From NCBI GenBank assembly GCA_946811695.1, contig OX328124.1, positions 63,005,706 to 63,069,705 of the forward strand: 64,000 nucleotides of DNA. Direction: 5' to 3'. The position numbers were made by a program, and so were the translations under genes. Of this stretch, positions 25,694 through 32,914 are shown piece after piece (within the stretch, counting starts at the first letter, position 1; every line of letters begins with the position of its first letter). A model generated the notes under the pieces. It did no database searches. It saw nothing but the letters and a program-made list of their open reading frames with translations, and was not told the origin of the DNA. Source of the DNA: Gonocerus acuteangulatus (lineage: Eukaryota; Arthropoda; Insecta; Hemiptera; Coreidae).

Positions 25694-27298
25694 ATGGAGG
25701 ACTTCAAAAGGCAATCAATGGAGAAGACCGAACACAGACCGAAGCTCTGGCTGAAATATGTGGGTGATGTTCTCGCAATTTGGCAGCATGGGGAAGAGGA
25801 ACCTAAAAAAGTCCTTCACCCACCCAGGTATCAAGTTCACCGTCGAAGGGGAGAAGGACGGAAGATAGCCTTTCTTAGACCTCATGGTCATCAAAGGAAA
25901 CAATGGTGACCTGGAGCACACCGTTTACAGAAAGCCTCGGCCACAGGGAGATACCTAGGCTCTGACTCACACCACCACAGGGGACACAAAATGAGTGGTC
26001 AGGAAACTCGCACATAGAGCCATCAAATTGTGCAGTAACGAGACACTCCTGAGGATGGAATTCAAGCAAATGACAAAGGATCTAGTCAGCAATGGTTACG
26101 ATCAAAAAATTATTTCTCGAGCCATCCAGGATGTGGAAAGCTGACATCGGGGCGATTTCAGCCAGACAGAGATGAAACAAAGAACTAGAATCTCCCTGCG
26201 TTACGTCAGTGGAGTTAGCGAGAGGCTGGGCAGACTCTTCAGAAAAGAGGAGATAGATGTCGCCTTCAAGCCTCTCAACAAGATAGGGGATTGTCTCGGG
26301 AAGAGCAAGGATAAGCAGCGGTTACAAGAACAGGGTGTCTACCTTCTACCGTGCGACTGTGGGGAGTGTAGGTAGGTCAAACAGGCAAGAAGGTAGCCAC
26401 ACGGATAGGACAAAGCGCTGAGGACTAAAGGCTGGGACGCACCAAAACTTCTGCGGTGGCAACACACGGAGAAGAGTACCCCAAGCATGTCTTATTCCAC
26501 CGAGCCAAGACCCTAGCCAAGGGGAGCCAACAGGGAAGATGGCCTCATCCTCCCGGACATTTGGTGGCCCATCCTAAAGAAGATAGAGGAGAAACCATGG
26601 GCTGAAGATGACCAGTGCCCCAAACGGACGACAGATGAACCAAGGAGAAAGTCCTCATGCCCTATTGGCCCAGGGAGCCCTTATACCGTTGGGGACGCAT
26701 AGTCTGCGAAGCAGAGCTATGAAGGAGGAAAATTCTGGGTTGAAATCATTCCCTTGACAACCACCAAGGACAAAACAAGGAAGCCTGACGAAGTCGGAGA
26801 TGAACCTGACAAAATATTGCGACAGAGAGAGATGCAACACCGCTGGAGAAAGAAGCCGTTCCACAAACCAAATATATGTACGTGTTTGAGATGAGCAGTT
26901 TTGGACTTTTCATAAACTTTCTTAAAAAATCTCTAAAACGTGAAATTGTGGAAAGTGTAAGGTGGCCAAAAAAAAATGTTAGTAAGTCATGAGCACATTT
27001 GAGCTTTTAGCGAGTTTCCTCTCTCTCCCCCCTTGAAAGGGAGGTATCTAACTTAATGATGTTAACCTGCTGGCGCAATCCGAAAGTGCAGTATAGACCA
27101 CGTTTCTGAACTCATAGATCACAAGAAATAACAGTTGTTCATATTTGCATTTACGTATGTGTGTGGTGTTTGCTCTCTAGCTGCCCAAAAATGGTCTGAT
27201 TTTGGTCAAATTTAGTACAAATTTTGTCGTCTTATTTTAATAATACACTGTCCTTGAAATTTACAGTAAGCCTTAAAATGTACTCATGTTTGAGTCGC

Positions 27299-27375
<77 letters not shown>

Positions 27376-29660
27376 GTGTCTGTTCGCTGTCCTACAAAAA
27401 AATGAAAAATTGATTGGTTTGGTCCACAAATCTTTCATCTGATATCAAAGGTCAAGTTTGTTAACCAGCAGAATCCGTCTACTGGAACATGGTTTTTTGA
27501 GCAAAATTTGTGTAGAAAAAAATGTAATGCTTACATTTTCGGTTTAATATGCTTGCAGGTACTTTTTCTATCGGTTCTCCAATGTGGGAAATGAATGAAA
27601 ACATTTTCAAGGTGATATCTGTTACCGTTTTCGTGGAAAGTGTACAAAAATAGTTTTTGAAACTAATTTTTGGTTTGAGCACTTAGAATCTTTGGTTTTA
27701 ATTGAAATATTTTCTACATATTTGAAATAAATCTAAACAGAGATATTTAAATTTTGGTTACATTTGTAGCATTATTTAGAACTGTTAATATTGACTAAGG
27801 ACCTTGCAAAAAAAACAATAGTTATGGAAAAATACAGTAAAAAAAAAAGACACGTTTTTAATTTTTTTTTTTTTTTTTCAATAGCTTAAAATCCACTTAT
27901 AATCTTCATATTCCAGGAAGAAATGTTGATTATATAAAAAAAACAATTACCGAATTTCATTTAAGTCATTTTAATAATTTTGCAATTCCAGTATCAGCAA
28001 TGAAATTAAGATTTTCGAAACGGTTGAAAAATGCTTCACAGATTTGAAATATTATCACAGAAAATAAGTCGGTAAGTGGGAAAATGAGTTATGTGTATAT
28101 TATGATTACCTCCTGAGACTCATTGATAACGTAAAGAAGTAACTAACTGATCATTTCCGATTTATAAAGATGTGGGTTTTCTGGCATCTCTTCTCTGTTA
28201 AAGAGTTGATATTTTGAACATACCAAGTTATTCCCTGTGACCATCTATATCTCAGAATATAATGAATGGAATTAAGACCTATAGTGTCAAATTACGCATA
28301 CTTTTGGGCACATTCCAATGCCATTTATCAATTTCAATTTGGGTCTAAATTCTTGAAGATACTCAATTTGTTAATAACCAAAAAAAAATGTTAATAACAC
28401 TATAAAGCCTATCCAAATTTACTTATTTTCAATCAGTAAAATGTTTTTTTAAAACCTTAAGCGAAATAGTTTTTTTTTTATAAAAATATTTTAAATATAT
28501 AAAATTTGGAGTATGATTTTGCAACTATTTGAAAAATATTAATGTTTTCAGTGATACCTGAATAGCCAAATTATTAGACAAAAACTATCAAACTGATTTA
28601 AACAAAATATGGTGGGTTGTTTAATTATATAATCACAATTTTGTTACTGAATTGTGAATGCATTATAAGCTGCCGAAAAAAAATTATATATAAAATATCT
28701 ATTTTTTACTTTTTTCATAATTATTGCAAGATTGTGAGTTATTTAGATTAAATGATGGGTCTTTTTGCGAAGACCACATCCAGTTACTTTTGAAGTAGCA
28801 GTAGTGATTGTATCAGTGATTTAGCGCATGCGCATAACTCCTTTGCCTTCCTATTGGAGGATTCAGATGACCAATTGCATTCGTTCTTTCTGGGAGTAAA
28901 GTAACCTTCAACAGTGAATTAGCTTTTGTTTATGAAAAAGCTCTGCTTATGTTAGTGAGAGAAATGAGTCTTTTACAATTAGTTCGCGATGTTCCTGACA
29001 AAGTAAAAGGGATTGGTTTCTTACTGGGAAAAATTAATGGAATGCTATTAATTTTAGCGAGTTGGATAGACTAGAGTCGCTACAATTAATATAATTCTAT
29101 TAATTGCGAGTTGGATTGACTAGGGTTTTGATATCTTCTTGAGCAAGCGGAAACGCATAGCATGTAAGGCCTAATAAATGTAAAAAATCTAAAAAAGGGA
29201 GAGAGAAAAGGAATAAAATATGTTTGTTTACAAATAAGGTTGTTTGTTATCCTTCATAACCTGCAAAACAGTCAACTTTAATGCTTAATAACTTATTTCA
29301 TAGTTGAGAGAATTGATTTTGATCATATTAACCTTTTTATTAATAAATATTGCTTGCCATTATCTAATATGAATTATAACCGTAGATAATGAGTCAAGTA
29401 GTAGTAGATAACCAGCAAAGAACCTATAAGCTAATCGGTAAGTTCATCTGCGAGTAGGAGTAACTGTTATAAATCACTACTGCTACTTCAAAAGTAACTG
29501 GATGTGGTCTTCGCAAAAAGACCCTAAATGATAATAAACATTAGTAAAGATTTTAATTTCAAATATGAAATAATGTGATATTTTTCAACTGATTTAAAAC
29601 AATAGGGGATAGCGCTAATGACCATTGTAGTCTACGTACAATAAAATAAATAAAATAAAT

Positions 29661-29715
<55 letters not shown>

Positions 29716-32172
29716 CTAGTTTACAAAGTCTATATAATGTAATATTGTGGGATGCATCCCATGCTCTTGATGCATTGGGAGGTCTCAAGCATGAATACTT
29801 CCATGCTTGAGACCTTCCCATGAACTTACTCAATTACTTAATGAAACCTTATAATGAGTTATAAGAGAAATAAGTACAGAAAGAATATGAGTTTTTATAT
29901 TTATTTTTTTTATATTGATGCAAAACAAAAAAAAAAAAAAAAAAAAAAAAAATGTTCAGGGAATTTTTAGATTTAAGCATAGCTAAATTATTGGGTAAAA
30001 CTGAAGGAGAGTGTCCTCAGCACCGATTTTCTTCAAAGTTTGCACTATAACGTATTTTGATGCACTAAACACGAATCCGTTGAAAAAAAAAGTTGCTCGC
30101 AACTAGGAAAGAAGTTATTTAAAAAAAAAGTTCACTGTTATGAAGGTTAGGGAAGACTGCCTTGGACGACTTTTGGGCCATAGAATTCTTTTCATTTCTG
30201 CGAGTTGGATTGACTAGGGGTTTTGATGTTTTCTTGAGCGAGCGGAAACGCATAGCACGTATGCCCAAAAGCGACAGTTTACGACCAAGTCAGCTACCAC
30301 AGGTGAGTCTAAATTTCAATTACACTTCGTCATTAAGGACTATTGAGCAGGCGCGTGTTTACATATAAGCTGTTTACCCCGTCTTTTATAACCTCCATAA
30401 CAGTGAACTTTAGTGCTTAATAACTTCTTTCCTAGTTGCGAGCAACTTTTTTTTTCAACGGATTCGTGTTTAGTGCATCAAAATACGTTATAGTGCAAAT
30501 TTTGAAGAAAATCGGTGCTGAGGACACTCTCCTTCAGTATTACCAATTATTGTTATCTAATTTGTTCCGAAGATTCCCACAAAAAGTAGTGGGGTCCCTC
30601 TCGAGATTCAAATATTTTTTTACTGATGCGCCCTAAACAAAGGATGTAAAAATTTAAATAAATATTTCTCTTTTAATTGCTATGGGTTAAATGTATCCAT
30701 TCTAATAATAACTATTTTTTTTTTTTTTTTACTTGTTCAACATGGATCCCATCAGGAATCACAAGACAAATTGTCTGTACATAAAGAGTATAAAAGTGTA
30801 AAAAAGCAAGAGGTCCATTTTAATTAAGAATCAATAATTAAGTAATGTTTCCTTTTATATAAAAATAAAACTTACCAAGTGGTTTCACTTCTTTCAAAAA
30901 CTATACAGAGATTAAACAGGAAGTGATTTTAGGAGTGTGTTTATGTAACGTCAACTACACTCATCAGGCATCGAGAGGATAGAATATGGCATAGATGGAT
31001 CTACTCAGAAAGTGGCCTTATGTGAATTCATTTATAGGTATAAAAAATATGTAGCCTAGAGCTGCTTTAAGCAATAGTACATCTCATTGCAATTGCAATG
31101 TGGTAAATAGCTATTTATAAAACTAATATCTCAGTCATACTCTTATTGAACAATTTTTGTTTGATTTAGGAATGTGTTATTTTTTATTTATTTTTTTTTA
31201 CACTAATTTAACATCTTGTCCATTAGCACCGCAACTAAGTTATTATATTTAATTGCAATTATGAACTAATATATTACAACGATAATTGTGGTTTCATGAC
31301 AAGATAGTAAGTAATATTTGAAAATTGGGCCAAACTCAAAACACAACATACAAAAATATGAATTATACATATTTTTTTTAACTGTGAAATTCCTGAATCT
31401 ATAATTTTATTCTTTTACATAAGCTTTTAAAATGCTCTAAATTTTGTCTTCCTTTCTTTCATCTTTATGACTAAATTAAGTACATCTTGAAGTTTGAATA
31501 TGTTAAGACATATTTAAATCTAATAAGCTAGGATATTAAGGAGCTCAAGGAGAATTAATTAACATATAAGAATAACCTAAGATTACTTAAAAATGAAAAT
31601 ATTGTAAGTATTTATGCATCCAAATCAAACAGCTGTGATCAAACGAATAGTCAATGGATTCTACTATTGCCTCTGGGATTTAAATTGAACAGTACAGACA
31701 AATAAGAAACACCAATCTTTAAGGATCACATAAAGCCACCTCCCGAGTCTTAACAACACTGTGAAATAAAAAATTCCTGCAGTTGCAAGAAATAAGGCTA
31801 TATTTATGTATATCCAACATATTTTAGTTACAACAGGACATACCTTTTCAACACGTTCAAAATTACGACCTTTCATCTGCAAAAGAAAAACATAAATTGC
31901 TTTATTGAGAGGTGATTGTTGACCGTTTGGATTGTGAAGGTAGATTTTGGGGTTCAGCAGAAATGACTGCACATCTGTGAGACTTAGGTCTCCTTCTCAT
32001 GGCCCAGATGAAAACTTGAATTTCAACGTCGGCAAAAATAAAATGCATTTTCTAATAAAAATGTAGTTTTATAAAGATACCGAGACCGAACCCTGACTAA
32101 ATCTACCTTCATAAATTAGTTTGAAAGTCTATATGAGTGTTCATATAGTGTGCATACATAAATGAGTGAGTA

Positions 32173-32246
<74 letters not shown>

Positions 32247-32618
32247 TGTGTGTATATGTACATAAATATAAACATATATAACATTAACAATGTAAACTTA
32301 AGAGACCAGTTAGGATACCTCTTGTTCAATATAAATTTTCCAATAGCGTCCAGTGGTTGGAAAAGTGTTCACGAGTCTTTCGAAGAAAGGCCTCACATCA
32401 TTAATCCATCGGTTTTGAGCTTCTCGGATGAGGACTCCCCATGCTTCGATGTCCCATTTATTTTCATCGATGGTTTGTTTAGCTTTCATCAGCTTCTCAC
32501 TTCCCCAATCCTAAAAAAAATCACAATATGTATATTACTAGCTTTCATGTAACAAAAATTTACCATTATCAATAAAACCGGTCTCAATACTCACAATATC
32601 GAATGTTTCATCTCCCAT
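8795..32618 (-). CDS. CSTF3: Cleavage stimulation factor subunit 3 (CstF77), 5' part
   Basis: CSTF3, the orthologue of Drosophila suppressor of forked, is the HAT-repeat scaffold of the nuclear CstF complex that recognises the GU-rich downstream element during mRNA 3'-end cleavage. Eight exons are seen: 32618-32595, 32510-32319, 31876-31844, 15819-15722, 10522-10369, 10274-10041, 9953-9762 and 8986-8795. Their lengths (24, 192, 33, 98, 154, 234, 192, 192) add to exactly 373 codons in one open frame. The translation follows the family almost residue by residue, for example [58 protein letters not shown] and [17 protein letters not shown]. The family is about 720 residues, so the second half of the HAT domain and the C-terminal region lie left of the window. 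The start codon gives MGDETFDI. TEs fill the introns, but no exon is interrupted. Confidence 0.93.
9489..9543 (-). mobile_element. SINE family A 3' fragment with TSD
   Basis: Reversed, it reads gtgcggtgctcatggccttt, then a spacer, then poly(A), which is the 3' end of SINE family A. A perfect 13-bp duplication cacacttcataat flanks it (9476-9488 and 9544-9556), so it is a 5'-truncated insertion. It lies in the CSTF3 intron between exons 7 and 8. Confidence 0.8.
9762..9953 (-). CDS. CSTF3: CSTF3 exon 7
   Basis: 192 nt, residues 246-309. Acceptor tttctcag, donor gtaagt. It encodes [20 protein letters not shown] through [13 protein letters not shown]. The block [13 protein letters not shown] is a strong family signature. 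Confidence 0.93.
10041..10274 (-). CDS. CSTF3: CSTF3 exon 6
   Basis: 234 nt, residues 168-245. It encodes [17 protein letters not shown], then [18 protein letters not shown], then [13 protein letters not shown]. Acceptor tgtttag, donor gttatt (weaker than usual). The phase is consistent with the neighbouring exons. Confidence 0.92.
10369..10522 (-). CDS. CSTF3: CSTF3 exon 5
   Basis: 154 nt. It begins in the codon shared with exon 4 and encodes [18 protein letters not shown] through KITAVRK. Acceptor tttttag, donor gtttgt. A long A/T run (10303-10330) lies in the short intron to exon 6. Confidence 0.92.
10658..10710. repeat. (TA)n microsatellite
   Basis: About 26 TA units in the CSTF3 intron between exons 4 and 5. 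Confidence 0.97.
10711..11824. other. CSTF3 intron 4, repeat-rich
   Basis: It contains a 29-base T run (11010-11038). A nearly palindromic trio of atatagttttatt motifs lies at 11099-11175. A ttaaccctttgttgc phrase at 11298 resembles the terminus of the TTAA-flanked element at 14972, but no partner end was found. Nothing coding was recognised. Confidence 0.5.
11825..12165 (+). pseudogene. Duplicated coding-like fragment, copy 1
   Basis: It has a reading frame of the pattern [17 protein letters not shown] followed by [12 protein letters not shown], which breaks after about 60 codons. The same segment recurs at about 13590-13880. Neither copy is open throughout: the downstream part continues in another frame. 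The base pattern looks like a decayed exon. A helical repeat protein such as an NFX1-type zinc-finger protein was considered but could not be supported from the sequence alone. Confidence 0.4.
12166..12623. other. CSTF3 intron 4, no feature recognised
   Basis: AT-rich with A and T runs and no ORF of note. It separates a decayed exon-like fragment from a TTAA-flanked element. Confidence 0.4.
12624..13329. mobile_element. TTAA-flanked element, piggyBac-like MITE
   Basis: The left end CCCTTCCAGCGGAACATC and the right end, reversed (ACCTTCCAACGGAACATC), are near-identical inverted termini next to TTAA on each side. No transposase was seen. The left terminus is followed by a T run that splits a second aacatccgtctc motif. 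The TTAA target suggests piggyBac-type integration. The superfamily call rests on the target site only. Confidence 0.5.
13503..13990 (+). pseudogene. Duplicated coding-like fragment, copy 2, with flanking repeats
   Basis: Positions 13590-13880 repeat 11890-12160. Here the frame after the break reads [19 protein letters not shown] and continues to [10 protein letters not shown], which looks like a real helical protein segment. The copy is itself framed by a direct repeat of about 75 bp (13503-13570 and 13915-13990, starting cttctgaatcagacaatc). It is probably a segmental duplication of a pseudogene. No function is assigned. Confidence 0.4.
13991..14971. other. CSTF3 intron 4, no feature recognised
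   Basis: AT-rich with only short ORFs and no known motif. A run of short purine/pyrimidine stretches is the only texture visible. Confidence 0.4.
14972..15668. mobile_element. TTAA-flanked piggyBac-like MITE
   Basis: The left terminus CCCTTTCTTTGCTGACG and the right terminus, reversed (CCCTTTCGTTGCTTCGAC), are imperfect inverted repeats. TTAA directly abuts both. Near the right end two direct repeats of about 32 bp (15570-15601 and 15611-15643) share gttaactc and gtggagcgtc. No transposase remains. The 60-residue ORF inside has no recognisable domain. Confidence 0.65.
15672..15698. repeat. (GA)n microsatellite
   Basis: About 13 GA units just beyond the donor end of CSTF3 exon 4. Confidence 0.9.
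15722..15819 (-). CDS. CSTF3: CSTF3 exon 4
   Basis: 98 nt, too short to stand out as an ORF. It encodes [19 protein letters not shown] and ends [11 protein letters not shown] plus two bases of a Lys codon. Acceptor ctttcag, donor gtaaga. The pattern LFQRCL.KVL...LWK.YL is the CstF77 HAT motif. Confidence 0.92.
15820..16608. other. CSTF3 intron 3, AT-rich with no feature
   Basis: No gene or repeat structure was recognised. The short minus-strand ORFs are low-complexity AT translation. Confidence 0.45.
16609..16651. repeat. (TA)n microsatellite
   Basis: About 21 TA units in the long CSTF3 intron. Confidence 0.97.
16652..17554. other. CSTF3 intron 3, no feature recognised
   Basis: No ORF or structured repeat. 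It contains a 26-base A run at 17473-17498. Confidence 0.4.
17555..18260 (-). repeat. Dispersed repeat family C, minus-strand copy
   Basis: The reverse complement of this stretch matches the family C copy at 6622-8290. Two anchors are gtccgactcgcagg (17569-17582) and the uninterrupted site gcttgcaggtactcgtttta, read on the minus strand around 18215-18235. That site shows the sequence before the pogo insertion found in the first copy. Confidence 0.55.
18261..18628. other. CSTF3 intron 3, no feature recognised
   Basis: AT-rich. A run of A bases lies at 18521-18545. No gene was seen. Confidence 0.4.
18629..19186. repeat. Nested inverted repeats (fold-back region)
   Basis: A perfect 66-bp inverted repeat (18646-18711 with 18861-18926) surrounds a 149-bp spacer. 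Immediately to its right lies a 244-bp hairpin element (18923-19166) with arms starting GAAGGGCTCAGTGCC. Outside both, 18631-18650 and 19166-19184 are again inverted copies (gagaacaatt / aattgttctc). Transcripts could form long double-stranded RNA. Confidence 0.75.
18735..19420 (+). mobile_element. Penelope-like flank (pLTR) remnant
   Basis: The phrase ttggtatgtagcaccttatt (18751-18770) and the terminal block around tagccgaaacgtc (19319-19331) are both found, in the same order, in the better-preserved Penelope flanks at 35332-37062. The remnant has been interrupted by a hairpin element at 18923-19166. No coding sequence was seen. Confidence 0.55.
19295..19330 (+). ncRNA. Degenerate hammerhead-ribozyme-like motif
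   Basis: The motif reads aTGACGA, an imperfect stem II (tgctac / atagcc around a caaaga loop), then GAAACGTC. The first core base and two stem II pairs deviate, so it is probably inactive. The context is the end of a Penelope-like flank, where such motifs are known. Confidence 0.4.
19447..19729 (+). mobile_element. SINE family B, tRNA-derived
   Basis: The head resembles a tRNA gene: box A tagctcagtggtaggg at 19457-19472 and box B-like ggttcaaagtcc at 19500-19511. A body of about 200 bp ends cttgtggcctgttatgttac. A full-length minus-strand copy lies at 63224-63554. The 3' end runs into a (TA)n array. Confidence 0.8.
19730..19798. repeat. (TA)n microsatellite
   Basis: About 34 TA units between SINE B and the TIR element. 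Confidence 0.97.
19804..20922. mobile_element. TIR element, mariner-like MITE of 1.1 kb
   Basis: The termini match as inverted repeats over about 100 bp: the left starts ACAGGGTGTCCCCAAAATAA and the right, reversed, ACAGGGTGTGCCCAAAATAA. Both continue into a shared block around tcctttggcatttttctcgt. TA follows the right end. The left flank is a (TA)n-derived tract, so the duplication cannot be defined. No transposase ORF was seen, so the Tc1/mariner assignment rests on the TA and the CAGGGTGTCC-type terminus. Confidence 0.65.
20923..22505. other. CSTF3 intron 3, no gene recognised
   Basis: AT-rich. A possible short SINE B 3' scrap (gtcccataacgac) lies near 21563-21590. Nothing else was identifiable. 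Confidence 0.4.
22506..22699 (+). mobile_element. SINE family A with internal deletion
   Basis: The tRNA-like head has box A tggtctagtgg and box B gggttcgatcccc, then the family body ending ctggatgtcggcgctaat and a 38-base poly(A) tail. Compared with the copies at 54185 and 61787 it lacks about 11 bp (ctagcgccttg) between the boxes. Confidence 0.85.
22700..23244. other. CSTF3 intron 3, no feature recognised
   Basis: It contains a second A run of 26 (22759-22784) and otherwise AT-rich sequence. Confidence 0.4.
23245..23297. repeat. (TA)n microsatellite
   Basis: About 26 TA units, followed by a gaccgatttttaccaaactt phrase that resembles the start of family C. Confidence 0.97.
23400..24512. 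mobile_element. Tc1/mariner-like element with long inverted arms
   Basis: The left arm (about 23400-23700) and right arm (about 24180-24512) are inverted copies of each other over roughly 300 bp, for example gggccgttcttcaatatac on the right against gtatattgaacaacggccc on the left. Both arms contain the transposase-coding phrase for [18 protein letters not shown], so the coding sequence starts inside the arm. This is a deletion or fold-back derivative with a broken transposase. Confidence 0.75.
23638..24000 (+). pseudogene. Broken Tc1/mariner transposase
   Basis: Frames spliced by eye give an HTH-like segment ([28 protein letters not shown]), a frameshift, then [20 protein letters not shown] and SSFS. 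The WTDES motif holds the first catalytic Asp typical of Tc1/mariner DDE/D transposases. Stops and frameshifts follow, and the rest of the catalytic domain is missing. Confidence 0.65.
24513..25631. other. CSTF3 intron 3, mostly featureless
   Basis: A SINE B 3' scrap on the minus strand (atcagtcccgtaacaaacc, 25368-25386) is the only element seen. The rest is AT-rich without coding signal. Confidence 0.45.
25632..25689. repeat. (TA)n microsatellite
   Basis: About 29 TA units immediately before the Penelope pseudogene. Confidence 0.97.
25690..26875 (+). pseudogene. Penelope-like element RT and GIY-YIG remnant
   Basis: It starts in RT motif [21 protein letters not shown], where the family has YVDD, so the catalytic Asp pair is broken to GD. 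With frame changes this is followed by an EKDGKIAFLDLMV segment and VYRKP. Further on, [12 protein letters not shown], a one-base frameshift, then [14 protein letters not shown] recover the CX1CX2C and GIY-YIG start of the Penelope endonuclease. The tail (about 26740-26875) matches the fragments at 256-466 and 60880-60961. It is a 5'-truncated dead copy with several frameshifts. Confidence 0.8.
26876..27311. other. CSTF3 intron 3, no gene; family C-like phrase
   Basis: A gattttggtcaaatttagta phrase near 27199-27218 resembles the start of family C. A (GT)n tract precedes the next TA array. Confidence 0.4.
27312..27371. repeat. (TA)n microsatellite
   Basis: About 30 TA units preceded by six GT units. 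Confidence 0.97.
27372..27790 (+). repeat. Dispersed repeat family C, third copy
   Basis: It shares several phrases, in order, with 7521-7750: a segment around gcttgcaggtac, then aatgaatgaaaacattttca and gttaccgttttcgtgg. Like the first copy it begins at a (TA)n array. Non-coding. Confidence 0.55.
27791..28756. other. CSTF3 intron 3, no feature recognised
   Basis: AT-rich, with A and T runs only. The last eight bases are the left target duplication of the next element. Confidence 0.4.
28757..29524. mobile_element. DNA transposon derivative, 53-bp TIRs, 8-bp TSD
   Basis: The terminal inverted repeats are identical over 53 bp, starting gggtctttttgcgaagacca. The 8-bp direct repeat taaatgat flanks the element (28749-28756 and 29525-29532). 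An 8-bp duplication fits hAT, P or Merlin-type transposases. The long perfect TIR is unusual for hAT. There is no transposase ORF. Interior segments 29095-29170 and 29270-29320 resemble the neighbouring element at 29988. Confidence 0.9.
29605..29662 (+). mobile_element. SINE family A 3' end, grading into (TA)n
   Basis: The phrase gcgctaatgaccattgtag matches the SINE A 3' region. Its A-rich tail (ataaaataaataaaataaa) continues directly into the (TA)n array at 29664, as if the array grew out of the tail. Confidence 0.6.
29664..29713. repeat. (TA)n microsatellite
   Basis: About 25 TA units following a SINE tail. Confidence 0.97.
29776..29820. repeat. Short near-perfect hairpin
   Basis: tgggaggtctcaagcatg and catgcttgagaccttccca form an 18-bp stem with one bulged base and an 8-base loop. 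Its role is unknown. Confidence 0.6.
29988..30552. mobile_element. Fold-back DNA element with about 130-bp TIRs
   Basis: Left arm 29990-30120 and right arm 30411-30550 are inverted copies, for example ctgaaggagagtgtcctcag against ctgaggacactctccttcag. The interior carries tgcgagttggattgactagg and gagcggaaacgcatagcac, which also occur inside the element at 28757-29524. No transposase. The exact ends and target duplication are not resolved. Confidence 0.75.
30553..31843. other. CSTF3 intron 3, mostly featureless
   Basis: A degenerate SINE A 3' end on the minus strand lies at about 31180-31236 (reversed, gcggtgctaatggacaag, then an A-rich tail). The minus ORF at 31664-31972 spans the exon 3 microexon but is otherwise intron translation. 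Confidence 0.5.
31844..31876 (-). CDS. CSTF3: CSTF3 exon 3, a 33-nt microexon
   Basis: The acceptor cttttgcag and donor gtatgt bracket 33 nt encoding [11 protein letters not shown]. That segment links the family's IE.E and LFQRC blocks, where the human protein has a similar KNYDKVEK. Length and phase (11 codons) fit exactly between exons 2 and 4. Confidence 0.88.
32171..32243. repeat. (TG)n-(TA)n compound microsatellite
   Basis: About 12 TG units (32171-32194) followed by about 24 TA units, just beyond the donor of CSTF3 exon 2. Confidence 0.95.
32319..32510 (-). CDS. CSTF3: CSTF3 exon 2
   Basis: 192 nt, residues 9-72. It encodes [40 protein letters not shown] and ends [11 protein letters not shown]: the first HAT repeats. 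Acceptor tttttag, donor gtatcc. Confidence 0.93.
32595..32618 (-). CDS. CSTF3: CSTF3 exon 1 coding part
   Basis: 24 nt from ATG, encoding MGDETFDI, with donor gtgagt in phase 0. An ATG close before the first HAT repeat and the good donor support it. Too short to be found as an ORF. Confidence 0.75.
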
Positions 32619-32914
32619 ATTTCTTAATTAGGAGTAAACAAAACAAAGTAAAAAATAAAACAATATAAATAATGAAAAAATAGTAAAATTCCTAATACAG
32701 GAAAGCCGGTAAGAATAAGACAGATCGACAGCCCAAATAAATCAAGAAACGCGGATTACAACAGTACTTGACCACGAAGCAAGCACAGAAAACAACCAGT
32801 TCGTCAAGAGATCAACAAATCGAATTTCTCGAACACGACTTCTAAACAGATGTTCGAATTCTCGGGATATAGTAAGCATTGATGTTTGGGAGGTTATCTT
32901 AGGTTTATAATGTA
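32619..32914. promoter_or_regulatory. Bidirectional promoter region, CSTF3 / RCC1L
   Basis: 296 bp separate the divergent start codons, so both 5' UTRs and both promoters must lie here unless an upstream non-coding exon exists. No TATA box is placed convincingly for either gene. Confidence 0.65.
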
